64,000 nucleotides of DNA, taken from Hymenobacter ginkgonis. Lineage in GTDB: Bacteria > Bacteroidota > Bacteroidia > Cytophagales > Hymenobacteraceae. The translations under genes were made by a program, and so were the position numbers. Location of the stretch: NCBI RefSeq assembly GCF_009755225.1, contig NZ_WQKZ01000001.1:930001-994000 (forward strand). The letters run 5' to 3'. The notes beneath the pieces are model-generated. The model was given only the letters and a program-made list of their open reading frames with translations. It was not told where the DNA came from and made no database searches. Every line of letters begins with the position of its first letter. Positions within the stretch are counted from its first letter, which is position 1. This document shows positions 7,575-15,688 of the stretch, piece after piece.

Positions 7575-9626
7575 ATGTCAAAAACTTCCCGTTACCAGCG
7601 GGGCGCGGCCCTAGCCGTAGCGGCGCTGGGCCTGGCCATTGGCACCCCCGCCGCGGCCCAAACTACCTCTCCCGTTGGCATCAACCCGGCCAACATCGAC
7701 AAGTCGGTATCGCCCTGCGATAACTTCTTCCTTTATGCTTCGGGCAACTGGCTGAAAAACAACCCCGTGCCAGCCGCCGAAAGCCGCTGGGGTAGCTTCA
7801 ACGAGCTGGCCGACCGCAACAACGCCACCCAAAAAGCCATTCTGGAGGAGCTGGCCCGCAACGCGGGAACCGCCGCCAAGGGCACCAACGCCCAGAAAGT
7901 AGGCGACTTCTACGCCGCTGCGATGGACACGATGGCCATCGAAAAAGCGGGCCTGACCTACCTCAAGCCCTACCTCGACCGCATTGCGGCCATTAAAACG
8001 CTGCCGCAAATGCAGGCCTTCCTGGCCGACCCTAAGTCGCAGGCCGGCAGCGCGTGGTTTAACGCGGGCGTGGGGCAAGACGAGAAAATCAGCACCCAGT
8101 ACGCCTTTCAGTTTTACCAGGGCGGCCTCACGCTGCCCAACCGCGACTACTACCTGAAGGATGATGCGCGCTCGAAAAGCATTCGGGCCGCGTACCAGTC
8201 GTACCTGGTAAACACCTTCAAAAACCTGGGCGACAGCGAGGCCACAGCTACCGCCAACGCCGCCAAGGTGATGCGCATTGAGATGCGCCTGGCCAAAGCC
8301 AGCAAAAGCCCCGTAGACCTGCGCGACCCCATTGCCAACTACAACAAGCTGACGGTAGCTCAGGCCAGCAAAGAATTTCCGAACCTCAACCTGCCCCTGA
8401 TGCTCAAGGCGATGGGCTTGGGCACGGCCAAGGAAGTAATTGTGGGCCAGCCCGCTTTCCTGAAAGAAGTGAGCGCCATGCTGGCCGCCGAGCCCATCGC
8501 CGACCAGCAGCAGTACCTGCGCTTTCACCTAGTGAACAGCGTGCCTTCGGCCCTGCCGAAAGCATTCAGCGACGAGGCCTTCCGCTTCTCGCAGGTGCTG
8601 AGCGGCGCCAAGCAGCAGCAGCCACGATGGAAGCGCATGCTGCGCGCCACCGATGGCGCGCTGGGCGAGGCCTTTGGCCAGCTCTACGTCGATAAAGCTT
8701 TCTCGCCGCAGGCCAAGGCCCGCGCCAAGGAAATGATTGAAAACCTGCGCAAAGCCTACGCCGAGCGCATTATGGCTACCGACTGGATGAGCGCCGCCAC
8801 CAAAAAGGAAGCGCTAGTGAAGCTGAACGCCTTCGTGGTGAAAATCGGCTACCCCGACAAGTGGAAGGACTACTCCAAGCTGACCATTACGCGCCAGAGC
8901 TACTTGCAAGACGTGCTGGCCGCCCGCGTGTGGGCCAACCAGGACAACCTGAGCAAGTTTGGTAAGCCAATTGACCGCACCGAATGGGGCATGACGCCGC
9001 CCACCGTGAACGCCTACTACAACCCGCCGATGAACGAGATTGTATTCCCGGCCGGCATCCTGCAATCGCCCTTCTATGACCCCAAGGCCGATGACGCCGT
9101 GAACTACGGTGGTATTGGCGCCGTGATTGGCCACGAAATGACCCACGGCTTCGACGACCAAGGCCGGCAGTACGATTCGCACGGTAACCTGCGCGACTGG
9201 TGGACCAAGGAAGACGGCGAGAAGTTCAACGCCAAAGCTGCCATGGTGGGCAAGCAGTACGACGCCTTCATGCCCCTTGACTCGGTGCACGTGAACGGCA
9301 AGCTCACGATGGGCGAAAACCTGGCCGACCTCGGCGGCCTCACCATTGCCTACCAGGCCTTCCAGAAAACGCCGCAGGCTAAAGAAGGCAAGTCGATTGA
9401 CGGCTTCACGCCCAACCAGCGCTTCTTCCTGGCGTGGGGCCAAATCTGGCGCACCAACGCTCGCCCCGAATACCTGCGCCAGCAGGTGCAAACCGACCCG
9501 CACTCGCCGGCCCAGTTCCGCACCAACGGCCCGCTCATGAACATGCCCGAGTTTTACCAAGCTTTCGGCTGCAAGCCCTCCGATAAGATGGAGCGTCCCA
9601 CGGCCGAGCAAGCCCGCATTTGGTAG
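7575..9626 (+). CDS. M13 family metallopeptidase (neprilysin/PepO-like), paralogue 1
   Basis: 683 residues from ATG 7575. A Sec signal peptide covers about residues 1-26 (GAALAVAALGLAIGTPAAAQ), so it is exported to the periplasm or cell surface. The zinc site is complete: H520-E521-x-x-H524 in IGHEMTHGFDDQGR and Glu581 in ENLADLGGL. The substrate-binding NAYYNPPMNEIVFPAGIL and the closing Cys of FGCKPSDKMERPTAEQARIW are typical of the family. It should cleave oligopeptides at hydrophobic residues. A second, very similar copy follows 287 bp downstream, so the pair arose by tandem duplication. Confidence 0.95.
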   Translation: MSKTSRYQRGAALAVAALGLAIGTPAAAQTTSPVGINPANIDKSVSPCDNFFLYASGNWLKNNPVPAAESRWGSFNELADRNNATQKAILEELARNAGTAAKGTNAQKVGDFYAAAMDTMAIEKAGLTYLKPYLDRIAAIKTLPQMQAFLADPKSQAGSAWFNAGVGQDEKISTQYAFQFYQGGLTLPNRDYYLKDDARSKSIRAAYQSYLVNTFKNLGDSEATATANAAKVMRIEMRLAKASKSPVDLRDPIANYNKLTVAQASKEFPNLNLPLMLKAMGLGTAKEVIVGQPAFLKEVSAMLAAEPIADQQQYLRFHLVNSVPSALPKAFSDEAFRFSQVLSGAKQQQPRWKRMLRATDGALGEAFGQLYVDKAFSPQAKARAKEMIENLRKAYAERIMATDWMSAATKKEALVKLNAFVVKIGYPDKWKDYSKLTITRQSYLQDVLAARVWANQDNLSKFGKPIDRTEWGMTPPTVNAYYNPPMNEIVFPAGILQSPFYDPKADDAVNYGGIGAVIGHEMTHGFDDQGRQYDSHGNLRDWWTKEDGEKFNAKAAMVGKQYDAFMPLDSVHVNGKLTMGENLADLGGLTIAYQAFQKTPQAKEGKSIDGFTPNQRFFLAWGQIWRTNARPEYLRQQVQTDPHSPAQFRTNGPLMNMPEFYQAFGCKPSDKMERPTAEQARIW

Positions 9627-9661
9627 GCTACCAGGGTAGTTGGCTTTGAAAGGCCGTTAAA

Positions 9662-9771
9662 AGAGAACGTCATGCTGAACGCTAGTGAAGCATCTTTGCC
9701 ACGCCGCTGGGGCTGTTAATTCCCCAGCGAAGCGAGCGAGATACTTCACTTCGTTCAGCATGACGTTCTCT
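9662..9771. repeat. Three-tier inverted repeat between M13 paralogues (family copy B)
   Basis: A 110-bp nested palindrome. The outer arms are 20 bp and perfect (9662-9681 with 9752-9771; AGAGAACGTCATGCTGAACG). The middle arms GTGAAGCATCT/AGATACTTCAC (9685-9695 with 9740-9750) have one mismatch. The inner arms CGCTGGGG/CCCCAGCG (9705-9712 with 9722-9729) are perfect. The outer arm carries the same core as the hairpin at 843-879. TCTTTT follows the right arm. Confidence 0.85.
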
Positions 9772-9913
9772 TTTAGCAGCGCAGCATTCTTTTTTTGCGG
9801 GAATTTTTTGACCCTACCCCCGCCTTTACCCCCAAGCAATGCAACTGTGCTGCCGAGGTTGCATCTATGCCTTACTTTCGGCTTTCTGTCTTTTCTTCAA
9901 CTCATTCCTTTTC

Positions 9914-11980
9914 ATGTCCTCTACTACCATTTCGCGGTTGGCGCTCGCTACGCTGGGGCTCGGCAGCCTGGCTGCTACCACGGCTTTTGGGCCGCCGGCC
10001 AAACCTACCAAGCCTACCCCCCCCCAGCAAGGAATAGGCATCAGCCTGGCCAACATCGACCAGTCGGTAGCACCCTGCGAAGACTTTTACCACTACGCGA
10101 ACGGTACTTGGCTGAAAAATAACCCCGTGCCGCCCGCCGAAACCCGCTGGGGCAGCTTCAACGAGCTGACGAATAACAACCAGGCCATTGAGAAGCGCAT
10201 CTTGGAGAAGGCTGCCGCTGACCGCAGCGCCAAGCCCGGCACCAACGAGCAAAAAGTAGGCGACTTCTACGCGGCCGCCATGGACTCGGCGGCCATCGAA
10301 GCGGCCGGCCTCAAGTATTTGCAGCCGCGCCTAAACCAGATTGCTGGCCTCAAAAGCCTGGCCGATATTCAGAAGTACATGGCTGACCCTAAGTCGTTTG
10401 GTACGGGTTGGTACAGCTTTGGAGTAGGGCAAGATAGCAAAAACAGCACCCAGTACGCCGTGCGCATGGGCCAGGGCGGCCTGGGCCTCGGCGACCGCGA
10501 CTACTACCTCAAGGACGACGGGCGCTCGAAGGGCATCCGGGCGGCGTACCGCAACTACCAGATTGCCATTTACCAGCTGCTGGGCGACAGCCCAAGCCTG
10601 GCCGCCACCAACGCCGACGCCGTAATCGCGCTCGAAACCAAGATGGCTCAGGCCAGCCGCAGCCGCGTTGAGCTGCGCGACCGCCTCAAGAACTACAACA
10701 AGGTGCCGGTGGCCCAGGCCGCCAAAGACTACCCCAACCTCAACCTGCCGCTGGTGCTGAAGGAAAGTGGCCTGAGCAGCGCCCAGGACCTCATCATCGG
10801 CCAGCCCGAGTACTTGGCAGCCGTTAACACGCTGATGACCAACACGCCCATCGCCGACCAGCAGCAGTACCTGCGCTGGCACCTGGTGTCGGGCGTAACC
10901 TCGGCGCTGCCCAAAGCTTACAACGACGCCAGCTTCCGCTTCTCGCAGGTGCTGACGGGTGCCAAGCAGCAGCAGCCCCGCTGGAAGCGCTCGTTGCGCG
11001 CCACCGACGGCGCGCTGGGCGAGGCTTTTGGCCAACTCTACGTGGACGAGGCGTTTTCGCCCGCCGCCAAGGCCCGCGCCAAGCAAATGGTTGAAAACCT
11101 GCGCGCCGCCTACGCCGAGCGCATCATGGCCACCGACTGGATGAGCGCCGCCACCAAGAAGGAGGCCATTCAGAAGCTGAACGCTTTCGCGGTGAAAATC
11201 GGCTACCCCGACAAGTGGAAGGACTACTCGAAGCTGAAAATCACGCGCACGAGTGCGTTGCAAAACATTTTCGCCACCGCCGAGTGGGCTAATGAGGACA
11301 ACCTCAAGAAGTTTGGCAAGCCAATTGACCGCGGCGAGTGGGGCATGACGCCGCCCACCGTGAACGCGTACTACAACTCGAGCATGAACGAGATTGTGTT
11401 CCCGGCCGGCATTTTGCAGCCGCCCTTCTACGACCCCAAGGCCGATGACGCCGTGAACTACGGGGGGGTAGGGGCCGTGATTGGCCACGAAATGACCCAC
11501 GGCTTCGACGACCAGGGCCGCCGCTCGGACGCTAAGGGCAACCTGCGCGACTGGTGGACTAAAGAAGACGGCGAGAAATTTATGGCCAAAGCCGCGATGG
11601 TGGGCAAGCAGTACAGCGCCTTCTCGCCCCTCGACTCGGTGCACGTGAACGGCGACCTGACGATGGGCGAAAACCTAGCCGACATTGGCGGCCTCACCAT
11701 CGCCTACCAGGCGTTTCAGAAGACGGCGCAGGCCAAAGCCGGCAAGCAGATTGACGGCTTCACGCCCAACCAACGCTTCTTCCTGGGCTACGCCCAAATC
11801 TGGCGCTCGAACCAGCGCCCCGAGGCCCTGCGCCAGCAAATCCAGACCGACCCGCACTCGCCCGGCCAGTACCGCACTAACGGCCCGCTCATGAACATGC
11901 CTGAGTTTTACCAGGCCTTCGGCTGCAAAGACGGCACCAAGATGGTGCGTGCCGAAGCCGACCGCTCGCGCATTTGGTAG
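9914..11980 (+). CDS. M13 family metallopeptidase, paralogue 2
   Basis: 688 residues from ATG 9914 (MSSTTISRLALATLGLGSLA), which gives a clean signal peptide; an upstream in-frame ATG at 9839 adds an implausible Cys-rich stretch. The zinc ligands are H525/H529 (GHEMTH) and Glu586 (ENLADIGG). Much of the C-terminal half is identical to paralogue 1, for example LRATDGALGEAFGQLYVD and ATDWMSAATKKEA. The N-terminal third and the signal peptides differ more. Same predicted role, an exported zinc endopeptidase on oligopeptides. A strong terminator follows 31 bp downstream. Confidence 0.95.
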   Translation: MSSTTISRLALATLGLGSLAATTAFGPPAKPTKPTPPQQGIGISLANIDQSVAPCEDFYHYANGTWLKNNPVPPAETRWGSFNELTNNNQAIEKRILEKAAADRSAKPGTNEQKVGDFYAAAMDSAAIEAAGLKYLQPRLNQIAGLKSLADIQKYMADPKSFGTGWYSFGVGQDSKNSTQYAVRMGQGGLGLGDRDYYLKDDGRSKGIRAAYRNYQIAIYQLLGDSPSLAATNADAVIALETKMAQASRSRVELRDRLKNYNKVPVAQAAKDYPNLNLPLVLKESGLSSAQDLIIGQPEYLAAVNTLMTNTPIADQQQYLRWHLVSGVTSALPKAYNDASFRFSQVLTGAKQQQPRWKRSLRATDGALGEAFGQLYVDEAFSPAAKARAKQMVENLRAAYAERIMATDWMSAATKKEAIQKLNAFAVKIGYPDKWKDYSKLKITRTSALQNIFATAEWANEDNLKKFGKPIDRGEWGMTPPTVNAYYNSSMNEIVFPAGILQPPFYDPKADDAVNYGGVGAVIGHEMTHGFDDQGRRSDAKGNLRDWWTKEDGEKFMAKAAMVGKQYSAFSPLDSVHVNGDLTMGENLADIGGLTIAYQAFQKTAQAKAGKQIDGFTPNQRFFLGYAQIWRSNQRPEALRQQIQTDPHSPGQYRTNGPLMNMPEFYQAFGCKDGTKMVRAEADRSRIW

Positions 11981-12003
11981 GGGGTAGGTAAAGTACTTGT
12001 GTA

Positions 12004-12038
12004 TAAAAAAAGCCTGGCTTTATAGCCAGGCTTTTTTG
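12004..12038 (+). terminator. Intrinsic terminator after M13 pair
   Basis: Stem AGCCTGGCT (12011-12019), loop TTAT, stem AGCCAGGCT (12024-12032), then T6. It ends the M13 transcription unit. Confidence 0.9.
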
Positions 12039-12439
12039 TTGCAGCTCAGCTTTGAAGCTACGCTACAACAAAAAGCCCAGCTTCCCGCAAGAGAAAGCCG
12101 GGCTTAGTAGTCCGCTACAGCCAGGGGTTTTGCAACCTCCACACACAAGTTTGTTTTATTTCTCAGAATAGGCCGCCGCGTCGTTTTGGGAAACCGAGCG
12201 CTGCTGGTGGCTTTTCTAGAGTAGGCGGCAAGAGTAAGGTAGGGCTTGTACGCAGCGAGGGGCAATGGAGGTTGGGTTCTGAACGTGTAAGATTCTGGCA
12301 TTTGGCAAACTGGATTTTGCCGGGGTCCGGGGGCCTACTCCCTCGCGCCCGCCCAGTGGTGGAAATATGCGCGCCCGCCCCGAACTTCGGCCCCGCTGGC
12401 CCACCCGAGGGGGTAGGGCCCGGCCATTGTATTCGCTTT
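12039..12439. other. Intergenic region upstream of the zinc phospholipase-like gene
   Basis: No supported gene. A weaker hairpin (AGCCCAGCTT near 12072 with AAGCCGGGCT near 12095, one mismatch) follows the terminator. The rest is unstructured leader and promoter DNA with one GGGGGTAGGG word near 12409. Confidence 0.5.
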
Positions 12440-13624
12440 ATGAGAAAGATATTTTTATCGCTTGGGCTGGCAGCGCTGCTGCTGGGGCCGCTGGCACCGG
12501 CTGCGCAGGCCTGGGGCTTTTTTGGGCACCGCGTCATCACGCAGGTAGCCGTGTACGAACTGCCCGCGGGCTTGCAAGCCTTCTACTTTCGGCACTTGCC
12601 TGAGCTGGTACGCTTGAGCACCGCCCCCGACGAGCGCCGTACCAAAGACCCGGAGGAGGCCGCTCGCCACTTCATCGACATGGACCACTACTCGGAGGAC
12701 AACCCCTTTGCCAAGGTGCCCCGCGGCTACGACGAGGCAGTGGAGAAGTTCTCGGCCGATACCCTCAAAAAGTACGGCACTGTGCCCTGGACGGTCATCG
12801 AAACCAAGAACAAGCTGGTATCGGCGTTTAGCGAGCGCGACACGGTGGGCATCATTATGTACTCGGCCGAGCTAAGCCACTACACCGCCGATGCCTTCGT
12901 GCCGCTGCATACCACCGTCAACTACGACGGCCAGCTTACGGGCCAAACCGGGCTGCACAGCCTCTGGGAAAGCCAGCTGCCCGAGCAGTTTATCAACGCT
13001 TATAAGCTGACGGGGGAAGAGGGGAAGGTGCTCAAAGACCCGCTGGCCGCCATTTGGGGGGTCATCCAGAGCAGCTACGGCTTCCTCACGGCCACCTACG
13101 ACCTCGAAGCCAAGGTGAGCAAGGGCTTCACGCCCCAAACCAAGTACACGTATAGCCACCGCTTTGGCCACACCCAGCGCCGCTACTCCGATGCCTTTGC
13201 CGCCGCTTACAACAAGGAAGTGGGTGGCCAGGTAGACTACCGCCTGCAAACGGCCGCACCCATGGTGGCGTCAATGTGGCTCACGGCCTGGCAGGAAGCC
13301 GGCCGGCCCGACCTCAGCAAGCTTATGGCCCCCGCCAAGCTCGGCAAGGAGGAAAAAGAATCCCTGGCGGCCCAGCTCACCTCTTGGAAAGCCAACTCGC
13401 TGCCCCAAGACAAGCTGTTGCTGGCCCAGCAAAAAGAGAAAAAAGCCGAAGCCCCCGACGAAATAAAGGCCGCCGACGGCGAGGCTGCCCCGCCGCCCCC
13501 ACCCGAGGCGGCGCCCCCCACGCCTACCCCCCCCGCTACCCCCGAGGCGGCGCCCGCCGGCGCCACCAAAGTGAAGGTGAAAACCAAGGGCGCCGCGGGC
13601 ACCGAAAAAGTTAAGCAGAAGTGA
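12440..13624 (+). CDS. Secreted zinc-dependent phospholipase C / S1-P1 nuclease-like protein
   Basis: 394 residues from ATG 12440. The signal peptide (MRKIFLSLGLAALLLGPLAP then AAQA) would be cut before Trp25. In this superfamily the free N-terminal Trp is itself a zinc ligand, so the cleavage site is meaningful. Further candidate ligands follow the family pattern: His30, His77, Asp80 or Asp82, His147, Asp151 (HYTADAFVPLH), His157, His173 and Glu177 (GLHSLWESQ). The trinuclear zinc site hydrolyses phosphodiesters in phospholipids or single-stranded nucleic acid; which substrate applies here cannot be decided. The last ~55 residues are a Pro/Ala-rich then Lys-rich tail, absent from characterised members. 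Confidence 0.85.
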   Translation: MRKIFLSLGLAALLLGPLAPAAQAWGFFGHRVITQVAVYELPAGLQAFYFRHLPELVRLSTAPDERRTKDPEEAARHFIDMDHYSEDNPFAKVPRGYDEAVEKFSADTLKKYGTVPWTVIETKNKLVSAFSERDTVGIIMYSAELSHYTADAFVPLHTTVNYDGQLTGQTGLHSLWESQLPEQFINAYKLTGEEGKVLKDPLAAIWGVIQSSYGFLTATYDLEAKVSKGFTPQTKYTYSHRFGHTQRRYSDAFAAAYNKEVGGQVDYRLQTAAPMVASMWLTAWQEAGRPDLSKLMAPAKLGKEEKESLAAQLTSWKANSLPQDKLLLAQQKEKKAEAPDEIKAADGEAAPPPPPEAAPPTPTPPATPEAAPAGATKVKVKTKGAAGTEKVKQK

Positions 13625-13733
13625 TGCTGGGCGCAGCGCGCAAATACCGTGAATGTTGCGTGAAAAATGCCCTCGCCGTATAGTTCAGGCTATAAAATAG
13701 TGGATGATTGCCGCGCCAAAGTGGCCGTATAAG

Positions 13734-13768
13734 AAGCTGGTTCCGCCTGCGGCGGGGCCAGCTTTTTT
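13734..13768 (+). terminator. Terminator-like hairpin just upstream of catalase start
   Basis: AAGCTGG (13734-13740) pairs with CCAGCTT (13758-13764). An inner stem CCGCC/GGCGG (13743-13747 with 13751-13755) and a run of T at 13763-13768 complete it. It ends only 26 bp before the catalase ATG, so it either terminates the upstream gene or acts as an attenuator in the catalase leader. Confidence 0.7.
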
Positions 13769-13794
13769 ACTGTTTCACCTCACCATTTTTGCCT

Positions 13795-14715
13795 ATGATA
13801 CTGCGTTTAGACGAGCTGTCACTTGACTTGCCCAAGCCCAAAAATCCTTCGGCCAACGATGCCGCTGCCGTGCAGGAATTGCTAGGCGGCAAATTTGGTG
13901 AGATGAGCACCCTAATGAACTACACGTTTCAGTCGTTCAACTTTCGGGGGCGCAACCGGCTGCGGCCATTCTACTCGCTCACGGCCGCTATTGCCGCCGA
14001 AGAGTATTCGCACATTGAGGCCGTTAGCTACGCCATCAACCTGCTGCTAACGGGCACCACCAAGCGCGGCACCGACCCCGTGCCCGGCCCACTGGCCGGC
14101 GCTGCCGATGCCCGCAATACGCACCACTTCTTGGCCAGCGGCCAGGCCGCGCTGCCGGTAGACTCCATGGGCCGCCCCTGGACGGGCGACAACGTATTTA
14201 GCTCGGGCAACTTGCGCCTCGACTTGCTGCACAACTTCTTCTTGGAGTGCGGCGCCCGTGCCAACAAAATGCGGGTGTACGAGATGGTAACCGACCCCTG
14301 CGCCCGCACCATGGTGGGCTACCTGCTGGTGCGCGGCGGCCTGCACGTGTATGCCTACGCCCTGGCCCTGGAGAAGCTGACCGGCGTAGACGTGAAGAAA
14401 ATCATGCCCGTGCCGAACCTCTCCAACAAAGCCTTCCCCGAAGCGCGCGAGTTTATGAAGCACGGCCTGCACCGCGAGCTGTACACGTTCTCGCCCAATG
14501 CCTACAAGGAAGCCGGCTTTATCTGGAATGGCCAGCACCCCGAAGACGGCTCGGAACTCGTGGTGAAGGAAGGCGCCATCAAAGGCGTGCCCTACCCCGT
14601 GCTCGAAGAGGAACCCCAGCTTAACTCGCCCGGTGAAGACGATTTTGACCCCGAAATGTTTGCTGACATCGCCAAGAAACTTGGCTTGGAAAAGGAGTTG
14701 CGCGCCTACCGCTAG
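13795..14715 (+). CDS. Manganese catalase
   Basis: 306 residues from ATG 13795 (MILRLDELSLDLPKPK). The di-manganese ligand set is complete and spaced as in the Lactiplantibacillus plantarum enzyme: Glu36 (GKFGEMST), Glu70 and His73 (AEEYSHIEA), Glu151 (FFLECGARANK) and His184 (GGLHVYAYA). The protein is a cytoplasmic four-helix-bundle enzyme converting hydrogen peroxide to water and oxygen without haem. The C-terminal ~80 residues wrap neighbouring subunits in known structures. Its mRNA leader holds a terminator-like hairpin, a possible control point. Confidence 0.95.
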   Translation: MILRLDELSLDLPKPKNPSANDAAAVQELLGGKFGEMSTLMNYTFQSFNFRGRNRLRPFYSLTAAIAAEEYSHIEAVSYAINLLLTGTTKRGTDPVPGPLAGAADARNTHHFLASGQAALPVDSMGRPWTGDNVFSSGNLRLDLLHNFFLECGARANKMRVYEMVTDPCARTMVGYLLVRGGLHVYAYALALEKLTGVDVKKIMPVPNLSNKAFPEAREFMKHGLHRELYTFSPNAYKEAGFIWNGQHPEDGSELVVKEGAIKGVPYPVLEEEPQLNSPGEDDFDPEMFADIAKKLGLEKELRAYR

Positions 14716-14745
14716 GCCAGTAAGTACAGACTAGCTCAAGGAAAA

Positions 14746-14782
14746 AGGACGTCCTGCTCCGCTTGCCGAAGCAGGACGTCCT
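14746..14782. repeat. Intergenic hairpin, ACGTC(A/C)TGCT family, copy C
   Basis: Perfect 13-bp arms AGGACGTCCTGCT (14746-14758) and AGCAGGACGTCCT (14770-14782) with loop CCGCTTGCCGA. It has C/G where copies A and B have A/T in the core, changed on both arms so pairing is kept. Confidence 0.8.
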
Positions 14783-14861
14783 GTTGGCGACTGGTGAGGA
14801 GGTAAGCCGGCCGCAAAACCAGCGCGGGCGCTATCTTGGCGGTGCTTCGAGCCCCTTATTT

Positions 14862-15605
14862 ATGCTGTTTTCCCGCCTTTCCCTACCCCTCATTTTGGCC
14901 TTGGCAGTGCTCGCCGCCTGCGGCCCCGCCGACCAGCCCGCGGCCACTACCCCCCCGCCGAAGCCCAAGGCGCCGGGGCCCAACATTGCCACCCTCGCCG
15001 ACAGTGCCGTGGCGCCCCAAATGCTGGCTTACCTGCGCCAATACCCCGGTTCGGAGGTGCTGTTTAAGACCCGTTTGGGCAATATCCGGGTGAAGCTCTA
15101 CGACGACACGCCCATTCACCGGGCCAATTTTCTGCTGCTGACGCGCCGCGGCGTGTTCGACGAAACTGTGTTCAATCGCGTTGTCAAGGGCTTTGCCGTA
15201 CAGGGCGGCCAAAGCCTGAACCGCACCATTCGGCTGCATCGCTACCGCCTACCTCCCGAAATTCGGCCAGGTCATTTTCACTTTAAAGGAGCGCTGGGCA
15301 TGGCCCGCTACGACGACGAAAAGAACCCCGGCCACCTGTCGTCGAACACCGATTTTTACTTTGTGGTGGGCGAGAAGCTGGTGCCTTTCCAGGCCAAAGC
15401 TGCGGCGGACCGCCCCCTCACGCCCGCCCAAATCAAAACCTACAGCACGCTGGGTGGCGTGCCCTCGCTCGATGGCAAGTACACTGTGTTTGGGGAGGTT
15501 ACCGAAGGGCTTGAGGTGGTGGAGGCCATCTCTAAAATCCCCGTCGACCCTCAGGATAAATGGCCAATAAATGACGTAGCCATGAAGGTGGAAGTGGTAA
15601 AGTAG
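14862..15605 (+). CDS. Lipoprotein cyclophilin-type peptidyl-prolyl isomerase
   Basis: 247 residues from ATG 14862. A lipoprotein signal peptide ends in LAVLAAC, with Cys at about residue 18 as the lipidation site. The cyclophilin domain starts near residue 65 (EVLFKTRLGNIRVKLYDDTPIHRANF) and includes FNRVVKGFAVQGG and DGKYTVFGEVTEGLEVVEAI. It should catalyse prolyl cis-trans isomerisation of envelope proteins. The catalytic-Arg segment (FxRVVxxFxxQGG) is present; an insertion after it (RLHRYRLPPEIRPGHFHFKG) is common in Bacteroidota lipoprotein members. A TATCTTGG sequence about 23 bp upstream of the ATG may be the promoter -7 box. Confidence 0.92.
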   Translation: MLFSRLSLPLILALAVLAACGPADQPAATTPPPKPKAPGPNIATLADSAVAPQMLAYLRQYPGSEVLFKTRLGNIRVKLYDDTPIHRANFLLLTRRGVFDETVFNRVVKGFAVQGGQSLNRTIRLHRYRLPPEIRPGHFHFKGALGMARYDDEKNPGHLSSNTDFYFVVGEKLVPFQAKAAADRPLTPAQIKTYSTLGGVPSLDGKYTVFGEVTEGLEVVEAISKIPVDPQDKWPINDVAMKVEVVK

Positions 15606-15619
15606 CCAGGCTGTCGAAT

Positions 15620-15668
15620 AAAACCAGCACGTTGTGCCGAGCTTGTCGGGGCACGACGTGCTGGTTTT
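15620..15668. terminator. Bidirectional terminator between convergent genes
   Basis: 19-bp arms AAAACCAGCACGTTGTGCC (15620-15638) and GGCACGACGTGCTGGTTTT (15650-15668) with one mismatch. An A-run on the left and T-run on the right let it end both the cyclophilin and the amidohydrolase transcripts. Confidence 0.85.
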
Positions 15669-15688
15669 AGTTCTAGGCTTATTCCGAC

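Noticed and set aside
10331..11644. Open frame of 437 codons antisense to M13 paralogue 2 (and similar ones at 7611-8528 and 8814-9611)
   Set aside because: Mirror of conserved peptidase sequence; the paralogue at 7.6-9.6 kb gives matching antisense frames simply because the sense strands are similar.
7575..11980. M13 pair as an artefact of assembly duplication
   Set aside because: The copies differ clearly in the N-terminal third, signal peptides and many codons, so they are true paralogues.
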